From: Formicarius rufipectus
Lineage: Eukaryota > Chordata > Aves > Passeriformes > Formicariidae
Assembly: GCA_013399695.1 (NCBI GenBank)
Contig: VXAU01003699.1
Span: 568,701 to 632,700, forward strand
Reading direction: 5' to 3'
Length of the DNA stretch: 64,000 bases
The notes beneath the pieces are model-generated. The model saw only the letters and a program-made list of their open reading frames with translations. It had not been told where the DNA came from and searched no databases. The position numbers and the translations under genes are program-made. Positions 38,292-50,844 of the stretch are shown piece by piece (position 1 is the first letter of the stretch; each line of letters begins with the position of its first letter).

Positions 38292-41200
38292 TCATATCAG
38301 CAGGACTGGAAGAAAGCCAGAACTCAACATTTGAGAGTATTTCTGGCCTAAAAATGCTTTGTATGTTCTTAAACATTGGGTCTTTATCTACGCACACTAT
38401 TACTTATCTATTCACATTTTTAATTTTGTAATCATACAAATCTGAAGAAATATCAAAACATTCATCCATGTTCTGGTTCCACTGTGATCAGAGCAAATAC
38501 TGACAAGTTAAATTCTATATGTTATGAGGGAGAACAGAGTAGAGGATCACGTTAATAGCCCTCTTGAACCCAGACTCTTCTTATTTGAAGTTCATTCATA
38601 ACGAGTGCAGTGACATAGTCACAACAGAAAGTTGTGTAAAGCTGTTGAGTTTTCAAATAATATTTGGCTGATTATTTGGTAAAAGTTGCCTTCAGGCAAA
38701 CACATGGAAAACGATACAGCTTATTAGAGCTTAAACTGAGGAAAATTCTTGATAGCTGACGTTCACACATCACTAATAGCCTGAAAAGTTATGGGTTTTA
38801 GACAGTGGTATTAAAAGCAAATTCCATGTGATACATTGCACAAATGCCAATCTTATTCATGCAAGGGTCCGAATGTTAAAAAAAATGTATTAAATCAGCT
38901 TTCTGAATGCCCCCGTTCATTATTTTGCTGACTTGGAAACCTTGGAGTGTTTTGTATCCATTTCATTATCTCCAAAAAGCGTGAATTGTAATGGAATTTA
39001 CATAAAAATCCTGCTGTAGAGTGGAGACTTTACTGCACAGTCAGCTGCCCCCCTAATCCAATCTTCCCCAATGCAGTTGGCCGGGTGGTTGCCAAACTTT
39101 AACAGTGGGGATCTCCTTTGTTAAGAAAAGTATGAATTTGAGCTTTAAAATGAGCAGAAGTCTTTTCTATTACTCACGATGGCTCCTCTTGCTGAGTTTA
39201 CATGAGATGTCTAGCAGGAGGTGTTATTAAATAGCCTCAAAAATTAGGCAAAAAACCAATTATCTAGAAAAGGGACACAAAAGGCTTAAAGAAATGAGCA
39301 TTTGAATTTTCATTATTGAGTATCCATGGGACACCACACCAGTATTTGAATTTTGTTATTAACCCTTTGCATAAAAAGGATTTAATACTTTTAATCAGTT
39401 TTGATTACACTTCGAGGAAAGCACAAGTTGGGAATTTTAAAAAGCCTCCTTCATTTCTTTCAGTGTTATTTCAGTGTTCTCATGTTTGCACTAATCTCAA
39501 AAGAGTTTTAACTTTGTATTAGATTTTTTGTGAAGGTTGATTACATGGGCATTTCAGTCTCACCTTCATTCTTTATTTAGTTGAAATTCCTAATCACTTC
39601 AGTGGGGGGTAGACAGGACTGAAGTGTTCCTTTAGAAGAATTTCAGCTTCTAAAAAAATATCTTAGAGGCTGAGTAATATATTCTTGTTTATTTTTTCCA
39701 CTCCACAGATAAAAATCTAGAGACCATTCATCTTCACCTAGATAGACATGATTTAAAGCAGTTCACAGTTTAGGCTGGCAGTCATTTTATGAACTTCAGC
39801 AAAGCATCAAAATTAGAATGGCAGGAAACAATTTAATAGTGTTTTCATGGGATCCTTGCAAAGGGGATACAGATAAAGGTACACATACTGCTAGGATTTC
39901 TACCTGGAACAGTTCTTCCTTTATTAACAAAAAGCATCCAACTGTCGCTGCCTCAAGAAAAATGCTTTCTTCAAATTAATATTGATCTTTTATTCTTCTG
40001 AAAATAAAGTTTTCTAATAGGTTAATCTGAGTTTTATGGAGACTCCCAGTGTCCAAGTCTGGTCATGAGACTCTCCATTTTCCAGTCAGCTTACTCTCCT
40101 CATTCTGCTTCTTTGTTTGCTTCCTGTTTCAGTCTTCTTCTTATTTTTTTCTCTTCTCTTTTACATTTCTTTTCATAAGCTTTTCTTTGTTATAATCCCA
40201 CTAACAGGGGTTTTCAATCTGAGTAACACTGAACAGTAAAAATAAGCTACTATGTTAGAACACATATAAGCCCAGAAGTTGTACAGTCACAAGCAGAAAT
40301 CCTCATTTGGTTTCCTTTGTTTTTACTGGGCTCTATTCATTTCTACTGGAGTACCAATCTTCCCAAGAGCCAGCAGGAGAGCAGCCTTTTGGCTCTTTTC
40401 CAAAATGCATTTGCCAAATAATTGCATTAGAAAACTCCTGGAGTTTCTAACAGAGAAGACAATAGCAGTATCCAAGAATTGTACGCCAGGATCCTTCATG
40501 TCTGCTCATTTAGCCACTATACCGAACTATACACTTGTTTAGAAAAGATCTACAGAGACCTTTGACATCTATGGATTTACAAGGAGAGAGTTTACTGGAC
40601 ACTAATAGCACTGATGAGAATGACAAGCTATTACAAGCCTTCTTTTACTGTTTTAAAAGAGTTCAGTTTCCAGGCAAACATGTTATCGCTTCACTGAAGG
40701 CCCATACAGGAGATAGATCTTGAAACTGCAGTAAAACTTGGCTAATGTTTTTCTTTTTATTATCCAGCTTAATTTTTTAATATGTTTTTATGTGGATGGA
40801 ATTTATCCCTCTATCTGAAAGGAATACTTAAAAATAGAGTGCAGTCTTTGCAGGTTTGGCCTTTTTCTGCTCATTTTCAGACCCTGCAATTAGTTTATGG
40901 CAGAAGGACTGAAGGAACCATACGAGCATGCATGGCCAGGCCCCCTTGAACACTGCTGCTGAGTGCACTCCCCTAGGGAAGGACCTGAAAGGACTAACAG
41001 GTTTGGATTTTTCTGTAGTACTACAGATTCAATAAAATAATGCAGAAACTGAACAAGAAAAAGCACAGTTATGAGAGGAATGAAATATTTTCAGGCATTC
41101 AAAGGCCAGAAATCAGACTCAGGTCTGCAAAAGGATTGCTTGGGTAAAGCTCTGTTTAAAGATTTGTGAAAGGAGTCATGATAGATCCTTATCCTGAAAA

Positions 41201-41954
41201 AATTATAACAGAGGAACCTTTAACATTTGTGTCCATATCTTTAGCTAGGGAAAAGGATGCAGTTCCATTAAGTAATACAACTGTCCTAATTTGCACCAGC
41301 TGAGCTTCTGCTTCTTTGTTTGTGTAGCCTTGTCGGCACCCCTTCCAAGGGAAAGCAAACATTCATTGTTCTTTCCTGGGTCAAAGAGAAGTCAGTGCAG
41401 AAGGATCCCAAAGTTTCCTTATCTCTTTTTTTTTTTTTTTTCATTTTTGCAAATAGCAATATTCACATAAAAACGATTTGAACTTACAGTGCAGAACTTA
41501 ATGCATGTGCTTCTGAATGTACCTGACAATGGCTGATGGATGAGTAATTTCCACGGGTAGAATTCATGTACTGTCATTGTTTTATGCAACATAATTCATG
41601 CTACATTAATTCAAAATGTGTAAACAGAAAAAACAGCACAATCTGAATCACAGTTCATTTCTGATGAAATTTAAATCACCCGTTCCCCATAGGATTTGCT
41701 TCTTAACCCTTTATTTCTTTTAGGCCCCTTATTATTTAATCTTTTCGATTATACAGAACCTGTTCTCAATGAGCCGCATTCTCACTCTCAGTTGAGGCAA
41801 TGCAATATCTGGATCCATGCAACACTGTTTTCAAACAAGATATTGGTGACTGAGGCGTGACTGCAGAGAGACAGATGAAGGTGCCTTCATTTACATTCAC
41901 ATATATACATTCCTATTGCACATTAACAGTTATATTGCTAGCTATGATTTTATT

Positions 41955-41994
41955 ATTTCCCATGTAAATACTTGCTCATAATCTCATGGGAAAT
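41955..41994. repeat. Perfect 10-bp inverted repeat with 20-nt spacer
   Basis: ATTTCCCATG at 41955-41964 is the exact reverse complement of CATGGGAAAT at 41985-41994. It sits in an AT-rich stretch without recognised repeats (about 41450-42010). It could form a hairpin or bind a dimeric factor, but there is no direct evidence for either. Confidence 0.5.
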
Positions 41995-44900
41995 TATGTG
42001 CTCATTAAAATAAGAGTGACTGTCTTGATTAAGTTGAAATCCACATCATGAAGGGATTTGAAGCTGTTGAAAAAGATTTTTGGAAGCTGTTTTCCAGGAA
42101 ACAGTTAAGGAGATACTCCTTCTCAAATGTTGTTAGGCATTTCCAGTCATCCGACTTCTTTTAGAATTGGGAGGTCTATACTTAGTCACCCCTTAATTAA
42201 TCAATGCTAAATATAATGTAAGAAATATCACGGCAAAAACTGGAGTCCTAGGATCCATCCTCTGCTGAGACATTAGAATAACTTTCAGGACTCTGATTGA
42301 GGGTTTGGGGCTGAATGTTTCTTGCAACTGTCTCAGAAGGGCTTGCAAATCTCATTAAAATGCTGTAACCAGAATGAAATGTGGTTTGGAGCGATTTCCT
42401 TGTTCCTGATGGAAATCACCCATTCCCAGGATATTGCTATCTCAGTTTTGCCAGGGACAATATATCCCTAAGGCTCACAAAGCACTTGGGAGTAGGGAAA
42501 ATGTTTGGCCTTTAAAATAGACAAGGTTGTGTCAAGAGTCAGTTATTTTGAAAGAAAAAAAGTCCCTGGAGTGAGAGTCTTTGCAAGTTTAAAAACTTCC
42601 CCCTTCTCAAGTGGTGCAAGCTGAGCAGTGGGCTCTCCTTGGCTGTACATTCAGCACTTTATCCATGAACAAAGTATAAATATTTCCAGAAAACTCATTT
42701 CTATATTTATTTTCAGAGTGATGTCACTTCCCCTCTGTATAGCTGGTAAAAGACCGTTCAGTCCAAAGCAAGCTCTATTTTCAGAGAAGATAGAGAAACA
42801 TAGCCAGGGTGCTAGCTCTGGAGCTGCAGTGGTTTTCACTGTAAATTAAACAATGTTACTTTCCAGCTCCTCACCCGAATTCCCTGTATTTTTTTGGTTT
42901 AGTCAAGGCTAAAGAGCACATTTTTTTGCAGGGAGTCTCATGTGAAAATATTGACCACCAATCACCAGACAGACTCCAGTAGCAATTACTGTAAACTGTG
43001 CTGCTCCATCCAATAACATTAATATTTTTAACAATTCACTTTCCAAAAATAACTACCCTTTGTGAAGATCAAAAATGAACAGAACCATAGAGTTCTCGGC
43101 TGTCTTCAAAGTATTTTCTGAAGCAAACTATTATTTAAATGTATTCTCCAGTACACAGGTACTATTATAATTGATGCAGTGAGTTTTTCTGAGCCTTTGA
43201 TCATACTTCCATGAGTATCAAAATATGTGTTATTGCACTTTATAGAAATATGTTACATTTATATACCTTTTTGTTTACTTTCCACCACTATACCCCCGAG
43301 AAGAGCCCCTTATGAGGCAGGGTGTTTAGCAGCATGTTACTCATGTTTCAGCTTAGGGGTGTGCTCTCCTCAAGGAACAAGAAGGTTGCTTAGTTTATAA
43401 ATATCTTCTCAGCCTCTCTCTGTTTGAAAGGCCAGAGCTGCTGGGGCTCAATCACTGGTGGATAGACAACCTTTCCTGTCTGGCAACAGTAAACAGTCAT
43501 CAGCTTTTACCTTCTCCTGCAGGATTCTGACAGGATTAGCTGGATGATAGACCTGTGCTCAGGACAGAAGGAATCTGTCACTGCTTTTATATCTGCAGAA
43601 CACAATTAGCTGCATTTCCTGAGCACTGACTGCTTCATTACCCATGTTCTTTAGAAACATTTTTGGGAAAAAAAAAGTTTTGCTTCCCTTTCATTTATTT
43701 ACATGTAATGTTTAGCTTTGACAGTATGGCCATGTTTTTTCAAGCAGGGCTTCTTACCTAGCCCAGTAAACTGGACGATGTGTTAAAGAAACCAAGCAGT
43801 TTCTCAGTCACACATTCCACCAGTGGCTCAATCGGGATTAGTCAGGGTGCTCTTACACCTTCCTTCTTCCCTCTTAATCACATGGCCTCCTACACTGCTG
43901 ACAGTATGCATCTGAATTACAGTGGCTGGGAAAACTGCAGCAGACAAGAAAGAAAACAGTATATCATACCTCCATAGCCTTGGGACTTAGGGCAGGTCAA
44001 GGCAGGGTTAGCAGCTGGTTACAGGTAATGCATCTTTTCACCAGGAAAGGTCAATTTAATGTGAGATCCCTATCAAAAATGCTAACTCAGTGCCCTGAAA
44101 ATGTTTTGAGCCCCTAAAGAAGGATTTCAGAAGCTAGATTCTCCATCTTTAACATTTTAGTGTTTGGAAATTGATTTCCTGGAGGTTTAGATAACACACC
44201 AGGTATCTTGGCTTCAGTACAGGTTTTCAGAACTTGAGTTGATATGGGAATTGTGTGTTGTGCTTTCCCTATTTTGTGTATTGTTAAATAATCTGCTTTG
44301 AGGTGCTCTCATGATTAGTGTCATTTACTCTCAAATTTTTATGAATGTTATTTTGAAGCACTTCAGATATTTTCATTTTAATGACACATAATGATAACTA
44401 CAATTATTAAAATAGACATCCCTATGCAAACCTTGTGATGTCTTAAGAATCCTGGAGTTCCTTAGAAAAGCAATAAGACAATAAATTAAAATAACATCTA
44501 GGCTAATTGTGAGCCAATTTAAAAACTATCCTTTCAGTTTGCTGATCAAAAACAAGTGTTTTCAGAGTGTGATGTCTAGAGGAAAATAATTCCATTGACA
44601 CAGCAATTTTATAGTACAGAGGGCAGAAACACACAGTTTTTGGTAAACCTCTGGAACAGTTAGCAAAAGCAGTGCCACGAGAGGAAAAAAAGAGGTAATC
44701 ACTTCCATAATATAGAGTGCTAAGATCATGTGCTAGCAGTACTCTGAATGTTAATTACAGAATCTTGAAGTCTTTTCAGTATTACATAAAGAATCAATTC
44801 AGTGACCTGAGATCAGATGAAATATAAAAAGGCTTCTTAGTCTGCCTTTGTACCTCAATGGAGGCACTTTCAATCAAGAGAAACCAGTACATTCATTTAC

Positions 44901-45687
44901 TTATTAGGAAGTTATGAAAAAAGAGCACTCCATTGTGAACCATCAATAGAACAAACTAATTGCTGTCTTTCCAGGAGAGATGACCATCTACTGTCTGAAC
45001 TTCACAACATAAAAGGAAAATTTTTGCTGATATATAGATACATGCTGATGCTGAATGATTATTAAAAGCTAGAAAGGATCAAAAAAATTCAACAGAAGCT
45101 TTGTTTGCTGATATAATGTGCTATGTCAGTTTTGGAGAAGGAAAGGGGATTCAGGGGAAACAGGAAAAGTCATAAAACCACTGTATGATTTTCATGGATA
45201 TCAACTGAAACATACATTACAAGAAACAACCCAGAAAAACACTTGTTAAAAATTCCACTGAACTTCAGAAAAACAATAAAGCATTGAAATTATTAATTAA
45301 TTTACTGTAATATGGTGTTCACACAGTATAATCTCAGAGTTGACAGTGATTTCATGACTTTAGGCAGGGGTTTTGCATCAGAGTTTTGACTAAACTTCAG
45401 TTCTAAGAGCCCTTCCAAGCGTCTTAATTCAGCTTTATTTGCAAATTTTCTAGATTGGTTTATTCTATGGAAAAGTCTAAATGAAGTTTAGATAACCATA
45501 AAGTTATAGAAATCATATCTAATTGAGGGATTTATTCCATTCATCTCCCATATTCATCCATTTTCTTCTTGGTGAGTACCGTATTTAACTAGTTTAACTG
45601 TGTACTTGAGAAGACCTTCAATATGCCACTTTGATATTCATTTTTGAATATGGTCTAGATTTCCTCTAATATCCTGTCTCACATGAT

Positions 45688-45884
45688 GCACTGGAACAGG
45701 TTGTCCAGAGAAGCTGTGGATTCCCTATCCCTGGTAATTTTCAAGGTCAGGCTGGATGGTGCTTTGAGCAACTCGATCTAGTGAAAAATGTCCACGCCCA
45801 TGGCAAGGGGGCTGGAAATAGATGGTCTTTAAGGTCCTTTCCAACCCTAACCATCCTATGATTCTATGATTCCATGATTCTATG
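45688..45884 (+). mobile_element. CR1 LINE 3' end with avian octamer tail
   Basis: A clean, 5'-truncated CR1 copy of about 197 bp. It begins in the conserved 'ctggaacaggttgtccagag' block (the HWNRLPR codons). It continues through the end of pol and the 3' untranslated region ('ggtcctttccaaccc' near 45833). It terminates in three octamer units of the ATTCTATG type (one of them ATTCCATG). This tail is typical of avian CR1 and is the best single clue to the organism. It has no coding capacity. Its few mismatches to the usual pattern suggest it is younger than the other short CR1 pieces here. Confidence 0.92.
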
Positions 45885-46130
45885 CTCTTTGTAGGTAGAG
45901 CAGATAAAATCCAAATGTCTGCTTTTGAATTGAAAAGGTAACAATATATCTGTGAGCTATATTGTCATTGAAACAGACATAACTGTGAACACTTAGCCAT
46001 AAATATAATTTTCTTATGTCAAGGAAAAACCTGGGAAAATTTATACAGGTTTTAGGCATGGAGATTTCAGTGAGCCTTTGCTGAACTTAACTCAAGGTAA
46101 CTGTGAACTGTACGAGTTTCTATCCTGCAG
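45885..46130. other. Non-coding DNA, nothing recognised
   Basis: AT-rich sequence between the CR1 end and a GC-richer segment. The last bases (TTTCTATCCTGCAG, ending at 46130) resemble a splice acceptor. Confidence 0.5.
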
Positions 46131-46368
46131 GGACAGATCGTGTCACCACAACACTGTGTAAGTGAGAGCAGCCTTTGCAGAGGTGTGCAGCCTTGCCTGG
46201 GTAAGCTGGCCAGCAGCAAGGGCAGCGATGGCCTCCCAGCACAGTGTCCTGCACAATTCAGATTTGAATGATACAGGTACTACTCAGGTCCGGCTTCAGA
46301 CTCTGTGGCTATTTACTGAGTCGGTGAAAGAAATTAGAAATGCTTATCTACAAGAAGTGGAGAAATAG
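46131..46368 (+). CDS. Unassigned possible exon or gene relic (46-codon frame)
   Basis: A GC-richer patch in AT-rich DNA. An acceptor-like TTTCTATCCTGCAG ends at 46130. An ATG at 46228 has a good initiation context (G at -3 and G at +4) and opens 46 codons ending with TAG at 46366-46368. Upstream, the same frame is stopped by TAA at 46159-46161. The predicted C-terminal half is rich in alternating charged and hydrophobic residues and would be helical (RLQTLWLFTESVKEI, then RNAYLQEVEK). A donor-like CAG/GTACT lies near 46275. I do not recognise the protein. It could be a terminal exon, a retrocopy remnant or chance. Confidence 0.2.
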
Positions 46369-49300
46369 CGAATATATATCAGCATAATGGATTGAAAAAT
46401 TATATGTAAGAAATTTAGGCTAACATTAATTGTTCTTAAAAAAGACTAAAATTTCTGTTTTAGTTAGTATTCATATATACAATATTACTTAATGATGCAC
46501 CTGTAACATAAAAGTGCAACCCAGCTGAACAGACACAGTGTTCAGTACTTTGGGGGTCATTCAGGCTTTAGTTTTGTGATTTCTTGGTGGTTGTATGTAA
46601 GTTTGTTTTGAATTATTATTTGATTAAGGCAGGACTTCCAATGAAGTGGCTGCCTTCTCAGCACTGAAGAGCTTACATACCTTGCAATTTCCTCTAATGT
46701 GTTCCAATATTTGTGTGTGTTTGTAACTGGTTCTTTGCCAGATATTTTGGGTGGCATTGCTATACGCTGCATTCTCAAAGTGCTGAGTGATACGGTCATG
46801 AAAAATACCTCCTCTTTGCCCATTAAAAAATCCCAATCGTATCAGAGTACTTAAAATTTATGCTAAGTCTATTCAGTGAAACATAAATAGTCATCACTTG
46901 GAGAACTTGTTGTGCAAGGCACGATCCTGCAATATGCTAGGTTCTTCCAAGATATTCTCAGCACCCTCAACTTTTAGTGAGTTGCCTGATGCTCAGCACC
47001 TTGTCAGATCTGGCCTCTGAGAGGAAGCATGAAAAGACACAAAGCAAACTGGCAAACATTCAGCTGTTTGTTGTACAACTTTTTTTCTCTCTCAAATGTA
47101 ACAGTTCAAACAAAGGATTAATTTAGAAAGAAAAAAAATAGTTAAAACTGAAAGAGGAGAAATGAGGATGTGTGAAAAAGAATGCTAATAACAGTATTTG
47201 AAGAGGCAAAAAAATTAGAGAGATGGAAAACCTGATTTTTCTTTAAATGACATTGGGAAGGTTGTAGATGTTGTTTAATATTGTCCTTGAATATTCTGCA
47301 AGTGGCACAACCACTTCATGAGATGCCAATTGCTAAAATAGAGAGTTGTGATTTAAAGTGACAATGTCAGCTTAGTTTTAGTCTAAGTGATGGATTTTGT
47401 TTTGAAATGGGTTATACTAAACCTAACATGAAAAGATGTGTTTAAATTTGGGTTAATTTCAATTAAAATTACTCTGGTTAAAAATATCATTCCTGTGACT
47501 ATTAAATTCTTTTCTCTACTAATGTGAACTCAAATGTGCTTTGCAAGGTAGCAAGTGTTCAGGAGCAGAGCTGATGCATCCAGATAGCCAAGAGAGACAC
47601 GAAAAATCCCAGACTGTACAGATTAGCTCTGGATATTTTTTTCCTTTTTAACTGAATGGCTATAAGCAAAACAGACAAAGAGCTTTTAAAAAATACAGGA
47701 AGCATATTCTTAATCACTTGCACCTGGTTTATGTGAAAAGCTAACATGAAATCCTGTATATATTGACTGATACCACTTTCTGTTCATGTTTTATTATGAT
47801 AAAGTGTGAAAATAGCAAGATGGAGGAATAGGAAGACTTAAGTCTTTATTTCATTGGCTTTTAAATTGCAGATTACATAGTAAAGCAACTTAATTTATGT
47901 ACCATGTTTATTGGTAAATTCTATGGATTCATTAACCCCTTAACAGAATATGGCCTCTTTTCCTGGATGTTTAATCCATTTTCAAGCTGCATAGACCTCT
48001 CTGAATATGTGTTAAAATAGCAGCTTCATTTAAGAGAGAGATTTCATAAAGCTTTGAAGCTTTATCTTTAAAAGGGACACTGTTAATTTGAATTTTTTCA
48101 AGATGACCAATTAAAAAAAAATCTTTTGAATAATGTTGAAGGGTTTTTTCCTAATTCCTAGAAAGTATCTAGGTTTTTGTTTGTTGGTTTTTTGGTTTTT
48201 TTTTCTCCTCTGAGTATTTGGAAGCATCATTTAGAAAACAGAGAATATAACTATCATAGCCATCATTATTAACCAAGAACAGTTTCATATTCCCTTCCCC
48301 TCACAACCTTTTCTCTAACAGGAACTTGGCCTGGTGCATTCAACCAGCCTGAATCCTGTGAGTCATTTCAGCATTATTTTGAAACTTTGAAATTGGACTT
48401 TGCTACAACATTGTTTTGTCCTGTGAACCATGGTTATTTTCATCCTTTGCTGCCTGTTGTTTGGAGAGGATTTGTAGGCCTGAGCTTTCCAGCACCTCTC
48501 TCCAGCAGACCCCTGGTTGCAGAGACCACACTGCCAACCAGCCTTTCAGTCAGGGGGCTGTGAGAGACGAGCTGTGCCAGCTGTAGTTGCCATGATTTCA
48601 GATTTTCATGCTCACAGCTGTCCATCTTACAATTCTGCTGGAAATTACTGTCAACCTACAGGGACAAGAGAGAGAAGCATGAGTCTGTACTTGAGCCACC
48701 TACATCCACATCGCCTGTTAATTTAAACTGCCAGTGAAAAAGCCTTTGCCCTGATCTTCGGGACTATCAATGGGATTACGATCTTCCAGCAGAGGGGCAG
48801 GGCATAAAGCTGGGAAGTGGGAACATCCAAACATGTGGTAGCTTTGTACTTCAGTGTATGTGAGCCAGTAAACAAGAAAAAATAGACCAAAAAAAGGTCA
48901 GCTACACTGCATGACAAGATTTTAGATGAGAGTGGCATTCAAGTTCCCAGGGTCCTTTTAATGGCTTGGTGAAATATATTTTATTTTCCCAGTAAAGTTT
49001 CTAAACTGGGAACATTTTATCCAAGTGTTTAAAGTCACTTTTTACCCTTACAAATTAGGCACAGAATATTTAAATATAAGTGAGAGAAGGAACACTAGAT
49101 ATGATAGTGTTCTAGTGTTCTAGTGAACACTAGAATAGATAGATAGATCTGACAATGTGTTTCAACTTACAAGCAAAGCATGTCCATGCACATAGGAATA
49201 CAGCTGTGGTTTCTCTTCAGCATTAGGTAATGTTCTTTCATAAAAGAAAGGAGTGAAAGCTCCTGCTATTCAGTTCAAAGCAAGAGCATTTATATAGTTT

Positions 49301-50844
49301 ATATAGCACTCTTTATAGTGCTGTGTTATGGTATGTTATATATTGGAACTTCTCAGTCTGTGATAGACCCCCAAAGGGTAAACATGTAGGGCTAAGATGA
49401 AAAAATCAAAGACATGATCTCTTGACAGAATTATATAACCTTCTCACACTGCCTCTGAACTTCATTGAATCCTCGAGGTGACAGAAAACTGGCAAGCTAA
49501 GTAGAAGCAGCTGTTTGTGATGGCATGCCTGAGATACATGAATCTATTCAGTGTGATCAATGGCTGAATGCTCAACTGCCCAAGTCATTGATCACCACGA
49601 TGACCCCAGTTCCTGCTAAGTCCATCAGGTTGCTGTGAAGGCTTTAAGAAGGAGAGAGTAGAAAATGGAAAGCAGGACATAAACAGCAAAGGGAGGAGAA
49701 AGACAGAGTCATAAGCCTTCCTCATAAAAGCTATTCAGGAAATTGCAAAACTCATTACTAAGTGTGCGGTACTTGATCACACTGAAGCTTTGCTTTAAGG
49801 TGCATACCTGAATAAATGCTGAGAAATTCTGTTCTATACATAGTCTGGGATTGCCATGGGAGCCTGCCTTCCATGGAATTTCAATCAGGGCCAAGGGTCT
49901 AGTTTCTCCATGCACCTTTGGCACTCTCGGTTACAACATGTACATGCATATGCACCTTAGTTTTTATATCCCTTTCTCAAATGTTCTTTAAAATATTGCA
50001 TGTAAAATATAAATATCAACATGCAGTATATGTCAAATTTTGCCAAAGAAGGCGACAGTATAAAAAGGGTGGAAGTGAGTTTTACTAAGCACTTTTTATT
50101 CATCCACAAAAAAACTGTAACAATTCAATTGTTTCATAAAAGGAACTATTTCAGTACAGTTGCATCATGAAAAATTACTTTGTTAGAATGGCAGAATAGG
50201 TTTCTGCATGCTTTAAGTCTCATAGGATTTATCTAATTTTCTCAGTTCACTAATAAAAATATATTTTACAGCTTTTAACTGCAAAACTTGAAAAACTCGA
50301 ATAGTCTCCAAAAGACCATACTGGATTTCTTCTGTCTCATGCATCCTGTTATTACTAAAGATGTTCCCAGTTAAACTGTAGCACTTTTTCTGCTACCCTT
50401 CATTGGGATAGTGCAGTTTTAGTATAGTACAGAATTTAAATGCACTGAGGCTGCATAAATTCCATTGTTGATACAGTAAGTAATGCCAAAAGAGAATTCA
50501 GTTCACTCCATCATAAGTAGGAATAAAACCACTTTTTGCACTTTAGTAATCATACATGAATTTGAATATACACAAGGGGCCGGATCCAGAAGTAAAAGTC
50601 TCTCCCAATAACTTGGAATCTAGATTTAGTCCAAAGAGCAGATCTTTGGAGCAAAACCAGTACATTTTACATCAGCACTTTTAAGCATGGAAGTGCCCTA
50701 TAAAGGCAAAAGTGTTTGAGGCTATTGTTTATTTTAAGGCTAGATTTGTTTCATATAGCTCTATTCTGAAGGAAAAACAGTCTCATATATACAAAATTTA
50801 TTAGTTTCATATAGCAAAATAATTAAATGAATCTCAGCTACTTG
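46369..50844. other. AT-rich non-coding DNA
   Basis: No gene was recognised. It contains a T/G-rich run at about 48174-48203, the nested inverted repeat at 49090-49135 and a short ATAG run at 49136-49148. A GC-richer patch at 48480-48720 has no open frame above 69 codons and matches nothing I know. Confidence 0.6.
49090..49135. repeat. Two adjacent hairpins sharing a TAGTGTTC/GAACACTA motif
   Basis: GAACACTA (49090-49097) pairs with TAGTGTTC (49105-49112) across a 7-nt loop. Overlapping this, TTCTAGTGTTC (49110-49120) pairs perfectly with GAACACTAGAA (49125-49135) across a 4-nt loop. Four copies of the same 8-mer in alternating orientation within 46 bp suggest palindrome growth, for example by template switching. 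An ATAG microsatellite follows directly. Confidence 0.7.

Larger units (their letters stand above)
35011..45687. other. AT-rich non-coding DNA, no gene seen
   Basis: About 10.7 kb without a supportable gene or recognisable transposon. It includes a poly(T) run at 41426-41441 and an A/C-rich run at 36402-36443. Two hairpin-forming segments (38235-38291 and 41955-41994) are listed separately. The lack of repeats over so long a stretch suggests old, possibly constrained DNA. Confidence 0.6.

Noticed and set aside
42700..42755. Acceptor TATTTATTTTCAG followed 29 nt later by GTAAAA
   Set aside because: The donor is weak, the length is not a multiple of three, and there is no supporting branch-point consensus.
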